From positions 1,116,001 to 1,180,000 of the forward strand of contig NZ_JABETK010000001.1 in assembly GCF_013240295.1 (NCBI RefSeq): a stretch of 64,000 nt of DNA, given 5' to 3'. Source of the DNA: Neoaquamicrobium sediminum (GTDB lineage: Bacteria > Pseudomonadota > Alphaproteobacteria > Rhizobiales > Rhizobiaceae). Of the stretch, positions 9,207 to 17,672 are shown one piece after another. The notes under the pieces were generated by a model. That model did not search any database. It had not been told where the DNA came from and saw only the letters and a list, made by a program, of their open reading frames with translations. Numbering within the stretch: position 1 is the first letter of the stretch; every line of letters starts with the position of its first letter. A program made the position numbers and the translations under genes.

Positions 9207-9629
9207 ATGCCCGCCGTGCCGGCCGGATTCGAACTCGATCCGCGCATAGAGCGCGATACCTGTCCGCTGATGTGGCTGGGTCTGTGCGAATTGCGGCTGA
9301 TGGACGACCGCCGCTGGCCATGGCTGATGCTGGTGCCGCAGCGTCCGGGCGTCATCGAACTGCACGAGCTCACGCCGCTCGACCAGACCATGCTCACCTT
9401 CGAGATCAACATGGTCAGCCAGGCCCTCAAGCGCGTGACCGGCTGCCGCAAGATCAACATGGGCGCGCTCGGCAACGTCGTGCCGCAGCTCCACGTGCAT
9501 CTTGTCGCGCGCAACGAAGGCGATCCCGCCTGGCCCGGTCCGGTCTGGGGGTTCGGAGACCGCGAGCCCTACCGCCGCGAGGATTTGCACCGCTTCGTCG
9601 ACACGATAAGATCGGCGCTCTCGCCATAG
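9207..9629 (+). CDS. HIT family protein
   Basis: A 140-residue protein starting at ATG 9207 behind AAAAGAGGA. The histidine-triad region reads NVVPQLHVHLVARNEGD at about residues 91-107, with the H-x-H arrangement seen in rhizobial HIT proteins. HIT proteins hydrolyse or transfer nucleotidyl groups. It lies 15 bp upstream of nudC on the same strand; two nucleotide-cleaving enzymes in one likely operon suggests a shared role in clearing damaged or signalling nucleotides, which is inference. Confidence 0.88.
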   Translation: MPAVPAGFELDPRIERDTCPLMWLGLCELRLMDDRRWPWLMLVPQRPGVIELHELTPLDQTMLTFEINMVSQALKRVTGCRKINMGALGNVVPQLHVHLVARNEGDPAWPGPVWGFGDREPYRREDLHRFVDTIRSALSP

Positions 9630-9644
9630 GATTTCGTCTTCCCA

Positions 9645-10584
9645 ATGAGCTTTTTCTGTTTTCAGCGCCCGAGCGCGAGCCGAGCCAGTTTGTCGGCTTT
9701 GCGGGCAACCGGATCGACCGCCAGTCGGAAAACCGCACTGACGAAGCGCTGGAGATTGCGCTCGCCGATCCGCGCCTGCGCATCATGCAGACGCGCGGCG
9801 GCCGGCTCTACCTCAAGCTGAACGGTGCCGGCTTCGATCCGTATTTCACCCTCGCCGAAGCGCGGGAGGTGGGCGCCAAGCTCGGCGACAGCGTGCTTCT
9901 GGGCCTGTCGGACGCCGGCCCCGTGGTCATGGCGCCGGGCGCGGTCGAGCCCGACGACCTGCCCGAAGGCATCAAGGCGATCGACCACCGCTCGTCTACG
10001 TGCAAGGCCTGATCGGGGCCGACATGCTTGGCGAACTGGCGCAGGGAGCCGCCCTTCTTGCGTGGAACCGCAATCACCGCTTCTGCGGACGATGCGGCGC
10101 GGAAACGCAGGCGCGCATCGGCGGCTACAAGCGCTCCTGCGCCGCCTGCGGGGCCGAGCATTTCCCGCGCACCGATCCCGTCGCCATCATGCTGACGGTC
10201 AGGCAGGACATGTGCCTGCTCGGCCGCAGCCCGCATTTCGCGCCCGGCATGTATTCGTGCCTGGCCGGCTTCATCGAGCCCGGCGAAACGATCGAGAACG
10301 CCGTCCGGCGCGAGACGCTGGAGGAATCAGGCATCCGCCTCGGCCGCGTTGCCTACCACGCCAGCCAGCCATGGCCGTTTCCGCATTCGCTGATGATCGG
10401 CTGCTTCGGCGAGGCGCTCAACGACGACATCGCGTTCGATGGCAAGGAACTCGAGGATTGCCGCTGGTTTGCACGCGACGAGGTGCTGACCATGATCGCC
10501 GGCGCCCATCCCAACGGCCTCGGCGTCCCACCCAACGGCGCCATCGCCAACCACCTCATCCGCGCCTGGGCCGAACACGGTTAG
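9645..10584 (+). CDS. nudC: NADH pyrophosphatase NudC (two frame breaks)
   Basis: About 313 residues when two missing bases are restored: one T in the run at 9651-9655 and one G near 9993. The result starts MSFFLFSAPEREPSQFVGFA and runs in phase to the end (942 nt). The zinc ribbon is FCGRCGAETQARIGGYKRSC and CGAEHFPRTDP; the Nudix box is GFIEPGETIENAVRRETLEE followed by SG. The NudC signature SQPWPFPHSLM follows, the motif that marks NADH specificity. It cleaves NAD(H) to AMP and NMN(H), and in E. coli also removes NAD caps from RNA. Confidence 0.93.
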
Positions 10585-10660
10585 CTGTCTGGGCGACAGG
10601 CGACCAGAGTCGACATTTTCTCTCGCCGACGCTGACGATGGAACAGGAGCACTTAAGAAG

Positions 10661-10862
10661 CCGTCATCCCGGCCAAGGGAGCGGAGCGACCGCCGAGCCG
10701 GGACCCATTGGTCCGATAATCGTCAAGCACGGCCCGGTTCTCGCCCCGACACGGGCCACCACCGCCGCAAGCACCGTCCACCCGGCCGCGCTGCTCAATG
10801 GGTCCCGGCTCTTCCTCGCTCCGCTCGGTCGGCCGGGATGACGGTGGAGAGGCAGCGGCGCT
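10661..10862. repeat. Palindromic repeat block left of GIY-YIG gene 1
   Basis: Two inverted arms, about 10661-10713 (CCGTCATCCCGGCC...GAGCCGGGACCCATTGG) and 10795-10853 (CAATGGGTCCCGGC...GGCCGGGATGACGG), enclose about 80 bases. The stretch 10826-10861 is repeated in inverted orientation at 11196-11232, on the other side of the GIY-YIG gene. Non-coding; no gene seen between nudC and 10863. Confidence 0.75.
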
Positions 10863-11149
10863 TCAGCCGTTCAACGTCTCATAAAGATCGTTCCATTCCG
10901 GGTTCATCGCCTCGACCAGGTCCAGCTTCCATTTGCGGCGCCATTTCTTGATGCGCTTCTCGTCGTCGATCGCATCGCGGATGTCATCATAGTCGCGATA
11001 CCAGACCAGCCGATCGACACTGTATTTGCGGATAAAGCCCTGCATCAGCCCCTCGCGATGCTCCCAGATGCGACGTTCGAGGTCAGCCGTCACGCCGATG
11101 TAGAGCGTTCCATGCTTTCGCGAAGCAAGAATGTAGACATAGCCCCCAT
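10863..11149 (-). CDS. Single-domain GIY-YIG nuclease family protein 1 (frame break at start)
   Basis: Reads GYVYILASRKHGTLYIGVTA, then DLERRIWEHREG, KYSVDRLVWYRDYDDIRDAI, DDEKRIKKWRRKWKLDLVEA and NPEWNDLY. These carry the family marks: YVYIL/LYIGVT, Arg in RRIWEH, and Glu in DEKRIKKW. The likely ATG is at 11149, one base out of phase. One more G in the 5-base run at 11142-11146 gives MGG-YVYIL and exactly 96 codons, the same length as the second GIY-YIG gene at 55697. This is the small COG2827/YhbQ-like class, of uncertain role. It is flanked by inverted copies of a palindromic repeat. Confidence 0.85.
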
Positions 11150-11195
11150 CTTGAGATGGGACCAGAAACCTGTTCTTCCGGCAAGTAGGATTGGG

Positions 11196-11310
11196 CGCCG
11201 TGCCTCTCCACCGTCATCCCGGCCGACCGAGCTTGCGAGGGAGAGCCGGGACCCATTGGTCCGCAAATCGTCAAGCACGGCCCGCTTCTCGCCCCGACAC
11301 GCGCAACCGC
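11196..11310. repeat. Palindromic repeat block right of GIY-YIG gene 1
   Basis: 11196-11232 is an inverted copy of 10826-10861 on the other side of the gene. From about 11213 on it also repeats, in direct orientation, the sequence at 10661-10755: CCGTCATCCCGGCC, GAGCCGGGACCCATTGGTCC, ATCGTCAAGCACGGCCCG and CTCGCCCCGACACG are shared. The rest of the gap to 11489 shows no gene. Confidence 0.75.
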
Positions 11311-11489
11311 AGCCGCAGCCACCCGCCGACCGGCAACACCGCCCATGGCTTCCGGAGAGCCTGCACTTCGCTTCGGCTTACCGGATAACGGCGGGGAGGG
11401 CGTGGCCCAACCTTAATCGCCTGTCTCCCTTTGGGACGGCACGATCCTTGCAACCCGGTTGCCAAGGGTGAGAATTCGGGGAGATCGCC

Positions 11490-12200
11490 ATGAGCATGCA
11501 AACCACCGTCGGCGACACGGCAACCTCACCGCGTCCCTGGCAGCATCTGGCCGTGCTTCGCGAGCGCGCCCGAGGCCGGTTCAAGCCGACACTGCTCACC
11601 CGCATCGAGCGCTACGGCATCAGGCGCGATCTTACGGTGCCGCGCGATATGCTCCCCACGCGGGTTCCGATCGCGCTGCGGCCCATGACGCACGCCGACG
11701 TGGACATATTGTTCCCCGACGATGCGACCGCGCTGTCTCCGAAAGACCGGCAAGAGGTCGTTTGGCGGCGCATGTTCATCGACAAGGCGGGCATCGCCAA
11801 CGGCATCGTCGGCGTGGACGAGCGCAATGGCAGGCTGTGCGCGGCGTTGTGGCGGTTCTGGCATTCAGACAACGCGCTCGTGCGCCGCATCGGGGGCTTC
11901 CCGCACCTGAACCCCGAAGATATTCTCATAGAAGGGCACTACGCGCCGCGCCCCTATCGTGGTGTCGGCGTCATGCCGGTGGTGACCGAAATGGTGGCCC
12001 GCGAGGCGGCCGCCGCCGGTCTGCGCTACATGCACGGCTTCGTCGGCACCCGAAACCGGCCGTCCCTCAAAAGCGCGCGGCGCATCGGTTTCGAGCCGCA
12101 TCTGCTGCACACGCGCCGCTTTCGCCTGTTCGGGCTGCTCGTCGACGACCGCTTCGATGTCTTTCCCGACGAAGACCCGCGCCGTCGCTGGGAACTCTGA
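11490..12200 (+). CDS. GNAT-like acyltransferase, first of a tandem pair
   Basis: A 236-residue protein that starts MSMQTTVGDTATSPRPWQHL behind GGGGAGATCGCC. Residues about 60-236 look like a GNAT fold: VPIALRPMTHADVDILFPDD, then GHYAPRPYRGVGVMPVVTEM with the R-x-x-G-x-G acetyl-CoA loop, then GFVGTRNRPSLKSARRIGF. It closes with a conserved tail HTRRFRLFGLLVDDRFDVFP followed by DEDPRRRWEL. The downstream gene is a paralogue of identical length. The acceptor is unknown. No signal peptide or membrane segment. Confidence 0.75.
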   Translation: MSMQTTVGDTATSPRPWQHLAVLRERARGRFKPTLLTRIERYGIRRDLTVPRDMLPTRVPIALRPMTHADVDILFPDDATALSPKDRQEVVWRRMFIDKAGIANGIVGVDERNGRLCAALWRFWHSDNALVRRIGGFPHLNPEDILIEGHYAPRPYRGVGVMPVVTEMVAREAAAAGLRYMHGFVGTRNRPSLKSARRIGFEPHLLHTRRFRLFGLLVDDRFDVFPDEDPRRRWEL

Positions 12201-12282
12201 TGTCCGCCCGTCCCGGAACGGGACGGCACGGAAGTTGCTTGGCGTCGGCAGGGGCAAAAAAACGATCCCCGGAGGAACCGTC

Positions 12283-12993
12283 ATGAGCATGGACAACGCC
12301 AAGTCACTGAACGGCAAATCGACCGACATTCTCCATACGCTCGATCATCTCGGGCAGCGCATCCGTGGTCGCCTGAAGCCGACCCTCGTCGCGCGCACCG
12401 TGCGCTACGGGCTTCGCCGCGACCTCGCGGCGCCGCTGGAGCATGTCAGCGCCAAGATCCCGATCTCGTCGCGCCGCATGACCCAGGCCGACATCGACAT
12501 CATGCTGCCGGAGGACGCCTCCGCGCTGCCGCCTGCCGATCAGCTCGAGGTCAAGTGGCGCCGCCTCTTCCTTGACAAGGCCGGCATCGCCAACGGTTTC
12601 GTCGCCGTCGACGAACGCGATGGCTCGCCCTGCTACATGCAGTGGCTGTTCGGCCGCACCGAGGCCGACATCGTCGCCGATCTCGGCGGCTTCCCGCGGT
12701 TCGGCGGGGACGAGGCGCTGCTCGAATGCGCCTATACGCCGCCGAGCCATCGTGGGCTCGGCATCATGTCGGCGGCGATGGCGCTGTTCGCCGAACACGC
12801 GACCGATTTCGGCGCACGCTACGTGCACACCTTCGTCGGCACCGAAAACATACCGTCGCTGAAGGGCTGCCGCCGGGCGGGCTTCGACCCGCACATGCTG
12901 CACACCCGCCGCTTCCGGCTGTTCGGCCTGCTGCGCGACGACACATTCGACGTGATGCCCGACGACGACCCGCGCCGCCGCTGGGAGATGTAA
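12283..12993 (+). CDS. GNAT-like acyltransferase, second of a tandem pair
   Basis: Also 236 residues, start MSMDNAKSLNGKS at 12283 behind CGGAGGAACC. It matches the upstream gene along its length, roughly half the residues being the same: LKPTLVARTVRYGLRRDLAA, MTQADIDIMLPEDASALPP, CAYTPPSHRGLGIMSAAMAL (acetyl-CoA loop), TFVGTENIPSLKGCRRAGFD, and the tail LLHTRRFRLFGLLRDDTFDV. The 82-bp gap and shared strand suggest one transcript. The pair arose by tandem duplication and has diverged in the N-terminal third, so the two may act on different substrates or as a heterodimer (inference). Confidence 0.75.
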   Translation: MSMDNAKSLNGKSTDILHTLDHLGQRIRGRLKPTLVARTVRYGLRRDLAAPLEHVSAKIPISSRRMTQADIDIMLPEDASALPPADQLEVKWRRLFLDKAGIANGFVAVDERDGSPCYMQWLFGRTEADIVADLGGFPRFGGDEALLECAYTPPSHRGLGIMSAAMALFAEHATDFGARYVHTFVGTENIPSLKGCRRAGFDPHMLHTRRFRLFGLLRDDTFDVMPDDDPRRRWEM

Positions 12994-13013
12994 TCCACGT
13001 CTGAAGCGGGGGC

Positions 13014-13882
13014 CTAGTCCTCGTCCACGCTCTGCGTCGCGCGGAACGGATGCGCGGGATAGACGCCGAGGATGCGGACCTCGCGGGAGAAGAACGCCAG
13101 TTCCTTCAGCGCCTGGGCGACGTTCTTGTCGTCCGGGTGCCCCTCGATGTCGGCGTAGAACTGCGTCGAGAAGAACTTGCCGCCGAGCTGGTAGCTTTCC
13201 AGCTTGGTCATGTTGACGCCGTTGGTGGCAAAGCCCCCATCGCCTTGTAGAGCGCGGCGGGGATGTTGTGCACCCGGTAGACGAAGGTCGTCATCATGAG
13301 CTGTTCGGGATCGACGCGCGGCGCCCAGCTCTTTTCCTTCGACAGCACCACGAAACGGGTGACGTTGTTGTCGGCGTCCTCGACGTTCTCGGCCAGGATG
13401 TCGAGCCCGTAGAGCGACGACGCCAGCCGCGGCGCAAGCGCTGCCCAGCTCCGGTTGCCTTCTTCGGCCACCAGACGCGCGGCACCCGCCGTATCGCCTG
13501 CCACGACCGGCTTCCAGCGATGGCGGCGAATCACCTTCCGGCACTGGCCGAGCGCGTGGATATGGCTGTGGACCGATTTGATCTCCTCCATCTTCACTCC
13601 CGGCAGCACCATGAGCTGGAAGTGGATGGGCAGGAAATATTCCGCGACGATGTGCAGCCGCGATTCAGGCAGCAGGTAGTGGATGTCGGCGACGCGGCCT
13701 GCCAGCGTGTTCTCGATCGGGATCATGGCGAGGTCAGCCTTGCCGCTCTCCACCGCGTTGAACGCATCCTCGAAGGTCGGGCACGGCATCGGCTCCATGT
13801 CGGGATACATGTCGCGGCAGGCGGTGTCGGAGTTCGCCCCCGGTTCGCCCTGGAAGGAAATCCTGTTCGTCTTTGCAATCAT
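13014..13882 (-). CDS. pheA: Prephenate dehydratase (one frame break)
   Basis: About 289 residues after adding one G to the 5-base run at 13234-13238 (plus-strand C's): reading continues [20 protein letters not shown]. Catalytic half: [16 protein letters not shown] at the start, [30 protein letters not shown], and the [10 protein letters not shown] end. Regulatory ACT domain follows: [19 protein letters not shown], then the ESYQLGG phenylalanine-binding motif and [14 protein letters not shown]. It makes phenylpyruvate for phenylalanine synthesis and is probably feedback-inhibited by Phe. The start ATG overlaps the kdsB stop by 4 bp, so it is the second gene of a kdsB-pheA operon. Confidence 0.95.
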
Positions 13883-14619
13883 TTCGGCAGGCCTTGTGAA
13901 ATCAAAGTGCGGGCGCGTTCGAGGTCGCGCGGCGTATCGACGCCCAACGGCACGGCATCGACGATGCGCGCGTCGATGCGCATTCCGGCTTCCAGCGCCC
14001 GAAGCTGCTCGAGCTTCTCGCGCTTTTCCAGCGTCGAGGGCGGCAGGGCGACGAAGCGGGCAAGTGCTGCGCGGCGGTAAGCGTAGAGACCGACATGGTG
14101 GTAGTGCGGCCCCTCGCCCCAGGGCGCGGTCGCGCGCGTGAAATAGAGCGCACGCAGGCGGCCCGGCTCGACCGGCGAGCCGACGATCTTCACGACGTTC
14201 GGGTCGGTCCGCTCCTCGTCATGGACGATCTCGACGCCCAGCGTGGCAATGTCGACGGCGGCGTCGGCCAGCGGTTCGAGTGCGGCGCACACGATGCGCG
14301 GCTCGACGGTCGGCAGATCGCCCTGCAGATTGACGACGGTCTCGACCCTGCCGTCCGGGTCCAAGGTCCGAAGCGCCTCGAAGATGCGGTCCGAGCCCGA
14401 CTGGTGGCCGCTGTCGGTCATCACCGCCTCGTGTCCGCTGGCCACGACCGCATCGCGAATCTCGGCCGAATCGGTGGCGACCACAACGCGTCCCACGCCG
14501 CTTTCCACCGCCCGGTCTGCAACGTGCGCGATCATCGGGCGGCCGCAAATGTCTGCGAGCGGCTTGCCCGGCAGGCGGGTCGCCGCCATGCGCGCGGGGA
14601 TCAGGACAAGGATGGACAT
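13879..14619 (-). CDS. kdsB: 3-deoxy-manno-octulosonate cytidylyltransferase
   Basis: A 246-residue protein of normal length. Start [20 protein letters not shown] at 14619, the usual KdsB opening; the frame is open upstream without such features. Other marks: [41 protein letters not shown] with the metal-binding QGD, and [14 protein letters not shown]. It activates KDO as CMP-KDO for lipid A core assembly in the cytoplasm. It overlaps pheA by 4 bp. Confidence 0.96.
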   Translation of the reverse strand: MSILVLIPARMAATRLPGKPLADICGRPMIAHVADRAVESGVGRVVVATDSAEIRDAVVASGHEAVMTDSGHQSGSDRIFEALRTLDPDGRVETVVNLQGDLPTVEPRIVCAALEPLADAAVDIATLGVEIVHDEERTDPNVVKIVGSPVEPGRLRALYFTRATAPWGEGPHYHHVGLYAYRRAALARFVALPPSTLEKREKLEQLRALEAGMRIDARIVDAVPLGVDTPRDLERARTLISQGLPK

Positions 14620-14830
14620 GGCTGGGAAACGGGTCTCCGGCGCGAATGGCGAGGGCATTCCCGAGTGGCAAAAGGTCTCACTGGGAAGTGCCCTTATATG
14701 TGTTGCAAGGACCGAGCAAAAGACCTAGTTTCCGCGCGATTTCACCGGCATCTACCGCACGGGGGATGTGGCTTGCGCACGAGAAGGGGGCAAGCCCGAC
14801 GGAGCGGTCGGACAAGGGAGCCTCGGATAG

Positions 14831-15642
14831 ATGATGGATTCGTTTGAACTCAACAAGCTGGTCGGCGCGTTTCTCGCGGTGGCGTTCGTGGTCTTTTCGG
14901 TCAGCATTGTGTCCGATTCCATCTTCGCTACCCACGCACCCGAAAACCCCGGCTATGCCATTGAAGTGGCCGAACAGCCAAGCGGCGACGCAGCCCCGGC
15001 CGAGGCCGGTCCGTCGATCGCGGAGCTGCTGCAGACGGCAGACGCCGCAGCCGGCGAGTCGGCCTTCCGCAAGTGCCAGGCCTGCCACACGGCCGAAGAG
15101 GGCGGCGCCAACAAGGTCGGCCCGAACCTCTGGGACATCGTCAACCGCCCGGTCGCCTCGCATGAAGGCTTCAGCTACTCGGCCGGCATGCGCGAATTCG
15201 CAGCCGACGGCACCGTCTGGGACTACGATCACCTGAGCGAATTCCTCAAGGCGCCGCGCTCCTACGTCTCCGGCACCGCCATGGCGTTCGCCGGCATCAA
15301 GAACCCGGAAGAAGAAGCCAACCTGATCGCCTATCTGCGCACGCTCTCCAGCAACCCGGCCCCGCTGCCGGAAGTCGCGGCAGAAGAAGCGCCGGCCGAG
15401 GACGCCGCAGCGCCCGCCGCCGAAGGCGAAGCCGCCCCGGCAGCAGAGGAAGAGGCTGCTCCCGCCGAGGATCAGGCCGCCCCTGCGGAAGAGCAGACTG
15501 CCCCCGCCGAGGAACAGGCTGCTCCTGCCGAGGAAACCGAGGCCGAGCCGGCCCAGCCGGAAACGCCCGATGACGGCAGCGCCGCCGCGCCGGAAACCGA
15601 TGCCGGCACCGAGAGCGACGAGACGACCCTCAGCAACAATGA
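14831..15642 (+). CDS. Membrane-anchored c-type cytochrome (CycM-like)
   Basis: N-terminal uncleaved anchor at residues 8-29 ([20 protein letters not shown]), then one class I cytochrome c domain: heme site CQACH at about residues 83-87 and axial Met in [10 protein letters not shown]. After the domain comes an Ala/Glu/Pro-rich tail with a seven-residue repeat (AAPAEEQ-like, five or six units) at about 15440-15550. In the frame of the start codon reading would run through an intrinsic terminator to 15787; a single missing base in the tail would instead end it at TGA 15640-15642, 24 bases before the terminator, which I prefer. Likely carries electrons to a terminal oxidase at the cytoplasmic membrane. 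The second ATG at 14834 is an alternative start. Confidence 0.85.
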
Positions 15643-15670
15643 CAAAGATGTAATCTCAGCATCACGAAAA

Positions 15671-15696
15671 AGCCGGGTTTCGCCCGGCTTTTTTGT
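15671..15696 (+). terminator. Rho-independent terminator after the cytochrome c gene
   Basis: AAGCCGGG and CCCGGCTT pair around a short TTTCG loop and run straight into TTTTTT. It separates the cytochrome gene from the peptide transporter genes and argues that the cytochrome frame must stop before it. Confidence 0.85.
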
Positions 15697-15794
15697 TAAT
15701 CTGGGGTGCACGGAAACTTGCCTGCGCAGGGTTTTCATATGCGCCGCAAAGGCTAGTTTAGGAATTCGTAGACCACACGCTGAATGAGGATGGC

Positions 15795-17672
15795 ATGGGA
15801 TTGAAGCGCTTTCGCACTCTGGCTCTGTCGATGATCGCAACAGCCGTGCTGACCGGCGCGGCCGGAGCGCAGGAGGAACCGGAATGGCGCACAACCTCGT
15901 CGCTGATCAGCGAAGCAGCCGAGACCGAGACGTTTGAGCGTTACGACCACGTCAACCCCGATGCCCCCAAGGGCGGCACACTGAATACGGTCACGTCGGG
16001 CACCTTCGACAGCTTCAACCCGTTCATCGTGCGCGGCACGGCGGCAGCCGGCCTCAACTATTTCGGCGGCCTGCTGTGGGAAACGCTGATGCAGCAGTCG
16101 ATCGCCGACCCCGGCACCAGCCACGCCCTGATCGCCGAGGCCTTCAAATATCCTGACGACTATTCGTCCGCGACCTACCGGATCGACCCCAGCGCGCGTT
16201 GGCATGACGGCGAGCCAATCACCGCGGAGGATGTCGTCTGGTCGTTCAACATGCTCAAGCAGCACAGCCAGGTCCACAATCGCTATTACGTCAACGTCAC
16301 CGAGGCGGTGGCGCTCTCCGACCACGAAGTCGAGTTCAAGTTCGACCAGGCGGGAAACCGCGAGCTCCCACACATCATGGGCGACCTTCCCATCCTGCCG
16401 AAGCACTGGTGGGAAGGCGAAAATGCGCAGGGCCAGAAGCGCGACTTCACCCAGCCGACGCTGGAGCCGCCGCTCGGCTCCGGGCCTTACGAGATCGAGA
16501 CATTCCGTCCCGGCGCCGACATCACCTGGAAGCGCGTCGAGGACTACTGGGCGGAAGACCTGCCGGTGAATGTCGGGCGCTACAATTTCGACCGGCGCAA
16601 ATACACCTACATCCAGGACGAAAACGCCGCCTGGCAGGCGTTCACCAAGGGTGGCCTGCACGACATCCGCCTGGAGAACCGCGCGTCGCGCTGGGCGTCG
16701 GAATACAACTTCCCCGCCTTCGAGCGCGGCGACGTGCTCAAGCGCACCTACGAAACGACGTCGGGCGAACCGATGCAGGGCTTTGCGCTCAACACGCGGC
16801 GCCCGCAGTTCCAGGACAGGCGGGTGCGCGAGGCGCTTACGCTTGCCTACGATTTCGAAAGCCTCAACCGCGTCCAGTTCCACGGGCTCTACGCTCGCAC
16901 CGACAGCTTCTTCGAAGGTGGCGAACTGGCGTCGAGTGGCCTGCCCCAGGGGCTGGAGCTCGAAATCCTCGAAACCGTCCGCGACGAGGTTCCGCCGGAA
17001 GTCTTCACCGAGGAATTCAAGCTGCCGGTCTATGACAGCCGTGAGGCCCAACGCGACCATCTTCGCCGCGCCTCGCAACTCCTCGCCGAAGCAGGCTGGC
17101 GCCAGCAAGGCAGGCAACTGGTCAACGAGAAGGGCGAGCCCTTCCGCATCGAATTCCTTTCGTTCAATCCCGACAGCGAGCGCCTCACCGGCCCCTATAT
17201 CAACACGCTGCGGCGGCTGGGCATCGATGCCTCGCTTCGCATCGTCGACAGCAGCCAGTATGTAAACCGGGTTCGCGACTACGACTTCGACGTCATCACC
17301 GGCCTGATGATGCAGTCGCAGTCTCCCGGCAACGAGCAGCGGGAATATTGGGGGTCGGAAGCCGCCGACCTCCCCGACACCCGCAACTATGCCGGCATCA
17401 AGGATACTGCCGTCGACAAGCTCATCGAGCGCGTCATCTTCGCCAAGGACCGCGAGGAGCTGATCGCTGCCACCCACGCCCTCGATCGTGTGCTGCTCTG
17501 GGGCTACTACTACGTGCCGCAGTTCCACAATTCCGAGGTGTGGGTCGCCTACTGGAACAAGTTCGGCATCCCCGAAGAACAGCCCTCCTATGTCGGCGTG
17601 GACGTCGAGTCCTGGTGGATCCGTCCCGATCAGGAAAAGGCGATCGAGCGCAGCTTCGAGGAGACGCAATGA
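15795..17672 (+). CDS. Peptide ABC transporter substrate-binding protein (YejA-like) 1
   Basis: A 625-residue periplasmic protein with a Sec signal (MGLKRFRTLALSMIATAVLT...AGA) cleaved near residue 25. It is an SBP_bac_5 protein: YDHVNPDAPKGGTLNTVTSG, ARWHDGEPITAEDVVWSFNM, PPLGSGPYEIETFRPGADIT, and a WWIRPDQEKA ending typical of the YejA branch. It would bind oligopeptides (microcin C-like peptides in E. coli) for YejBEF. Its stop overlaps the start of a second YejA-like gene by 4 bp, giving two binding proteins in one operon. Confidence 0.92.
   Translation: MGLKRFRTLALSMIATAVLTGAAGAQEEPEWRTTSSLISEAAETETFERYDHVNPDAPKGGTLNTVTSGTFDSFNPFIVRGTAAAGLNYFGGLLWETLMQQSIADPGTSHALIAEAFKYPDDYSSATYRIDPSARWHDGEPITAEDVVWSFNMLKQHSQVHNRYYVNVTEAVALSDHEVEFKFDQAGNRELPHIMGDLPILPKHWWEGENAQGQKRDFTQPTLEPPLGSGPYEIETFRPGADITWKRVEDYWAEDLPVNVGRYNFDRRKYTYIQDENAAWQAFTKGGLHDIRLENRASRWASEYNFPAFERGDVLKRTYETTSGEPMQGFALNTRRPQFQDRRVREALTLAYDFESLNRVQFHGLYARTDSFFEGGELASSGLPQGLELEILETVRDEVPPEVFTEEFKLPVYDSREAQRDHLRRASQLLAEAGWRQQGRQLVNEKGEPFRIEFLSFNPDSERLTGPYINTLRRLGIDASLRIVDSSQYVNRVRDYDFDVITGLMMQSQSPGNEQREYWGSEAADLPDTRNYAGIKDTAVDKLIERVIFAKDREELIAATHALDRVLLWGYYYVPQFHNSEVWVAYWNKFGIPEEQPSYVGVDVESWWIRPDQEKAIERSFEETQ

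Noticed and set aside
10585..11489. CRISPR array in the repeat-rich gap around GIY-YIG gene 1
   Set aside because: The repeats are few, large and palindromic, with no regular spacer length and no cas genes.
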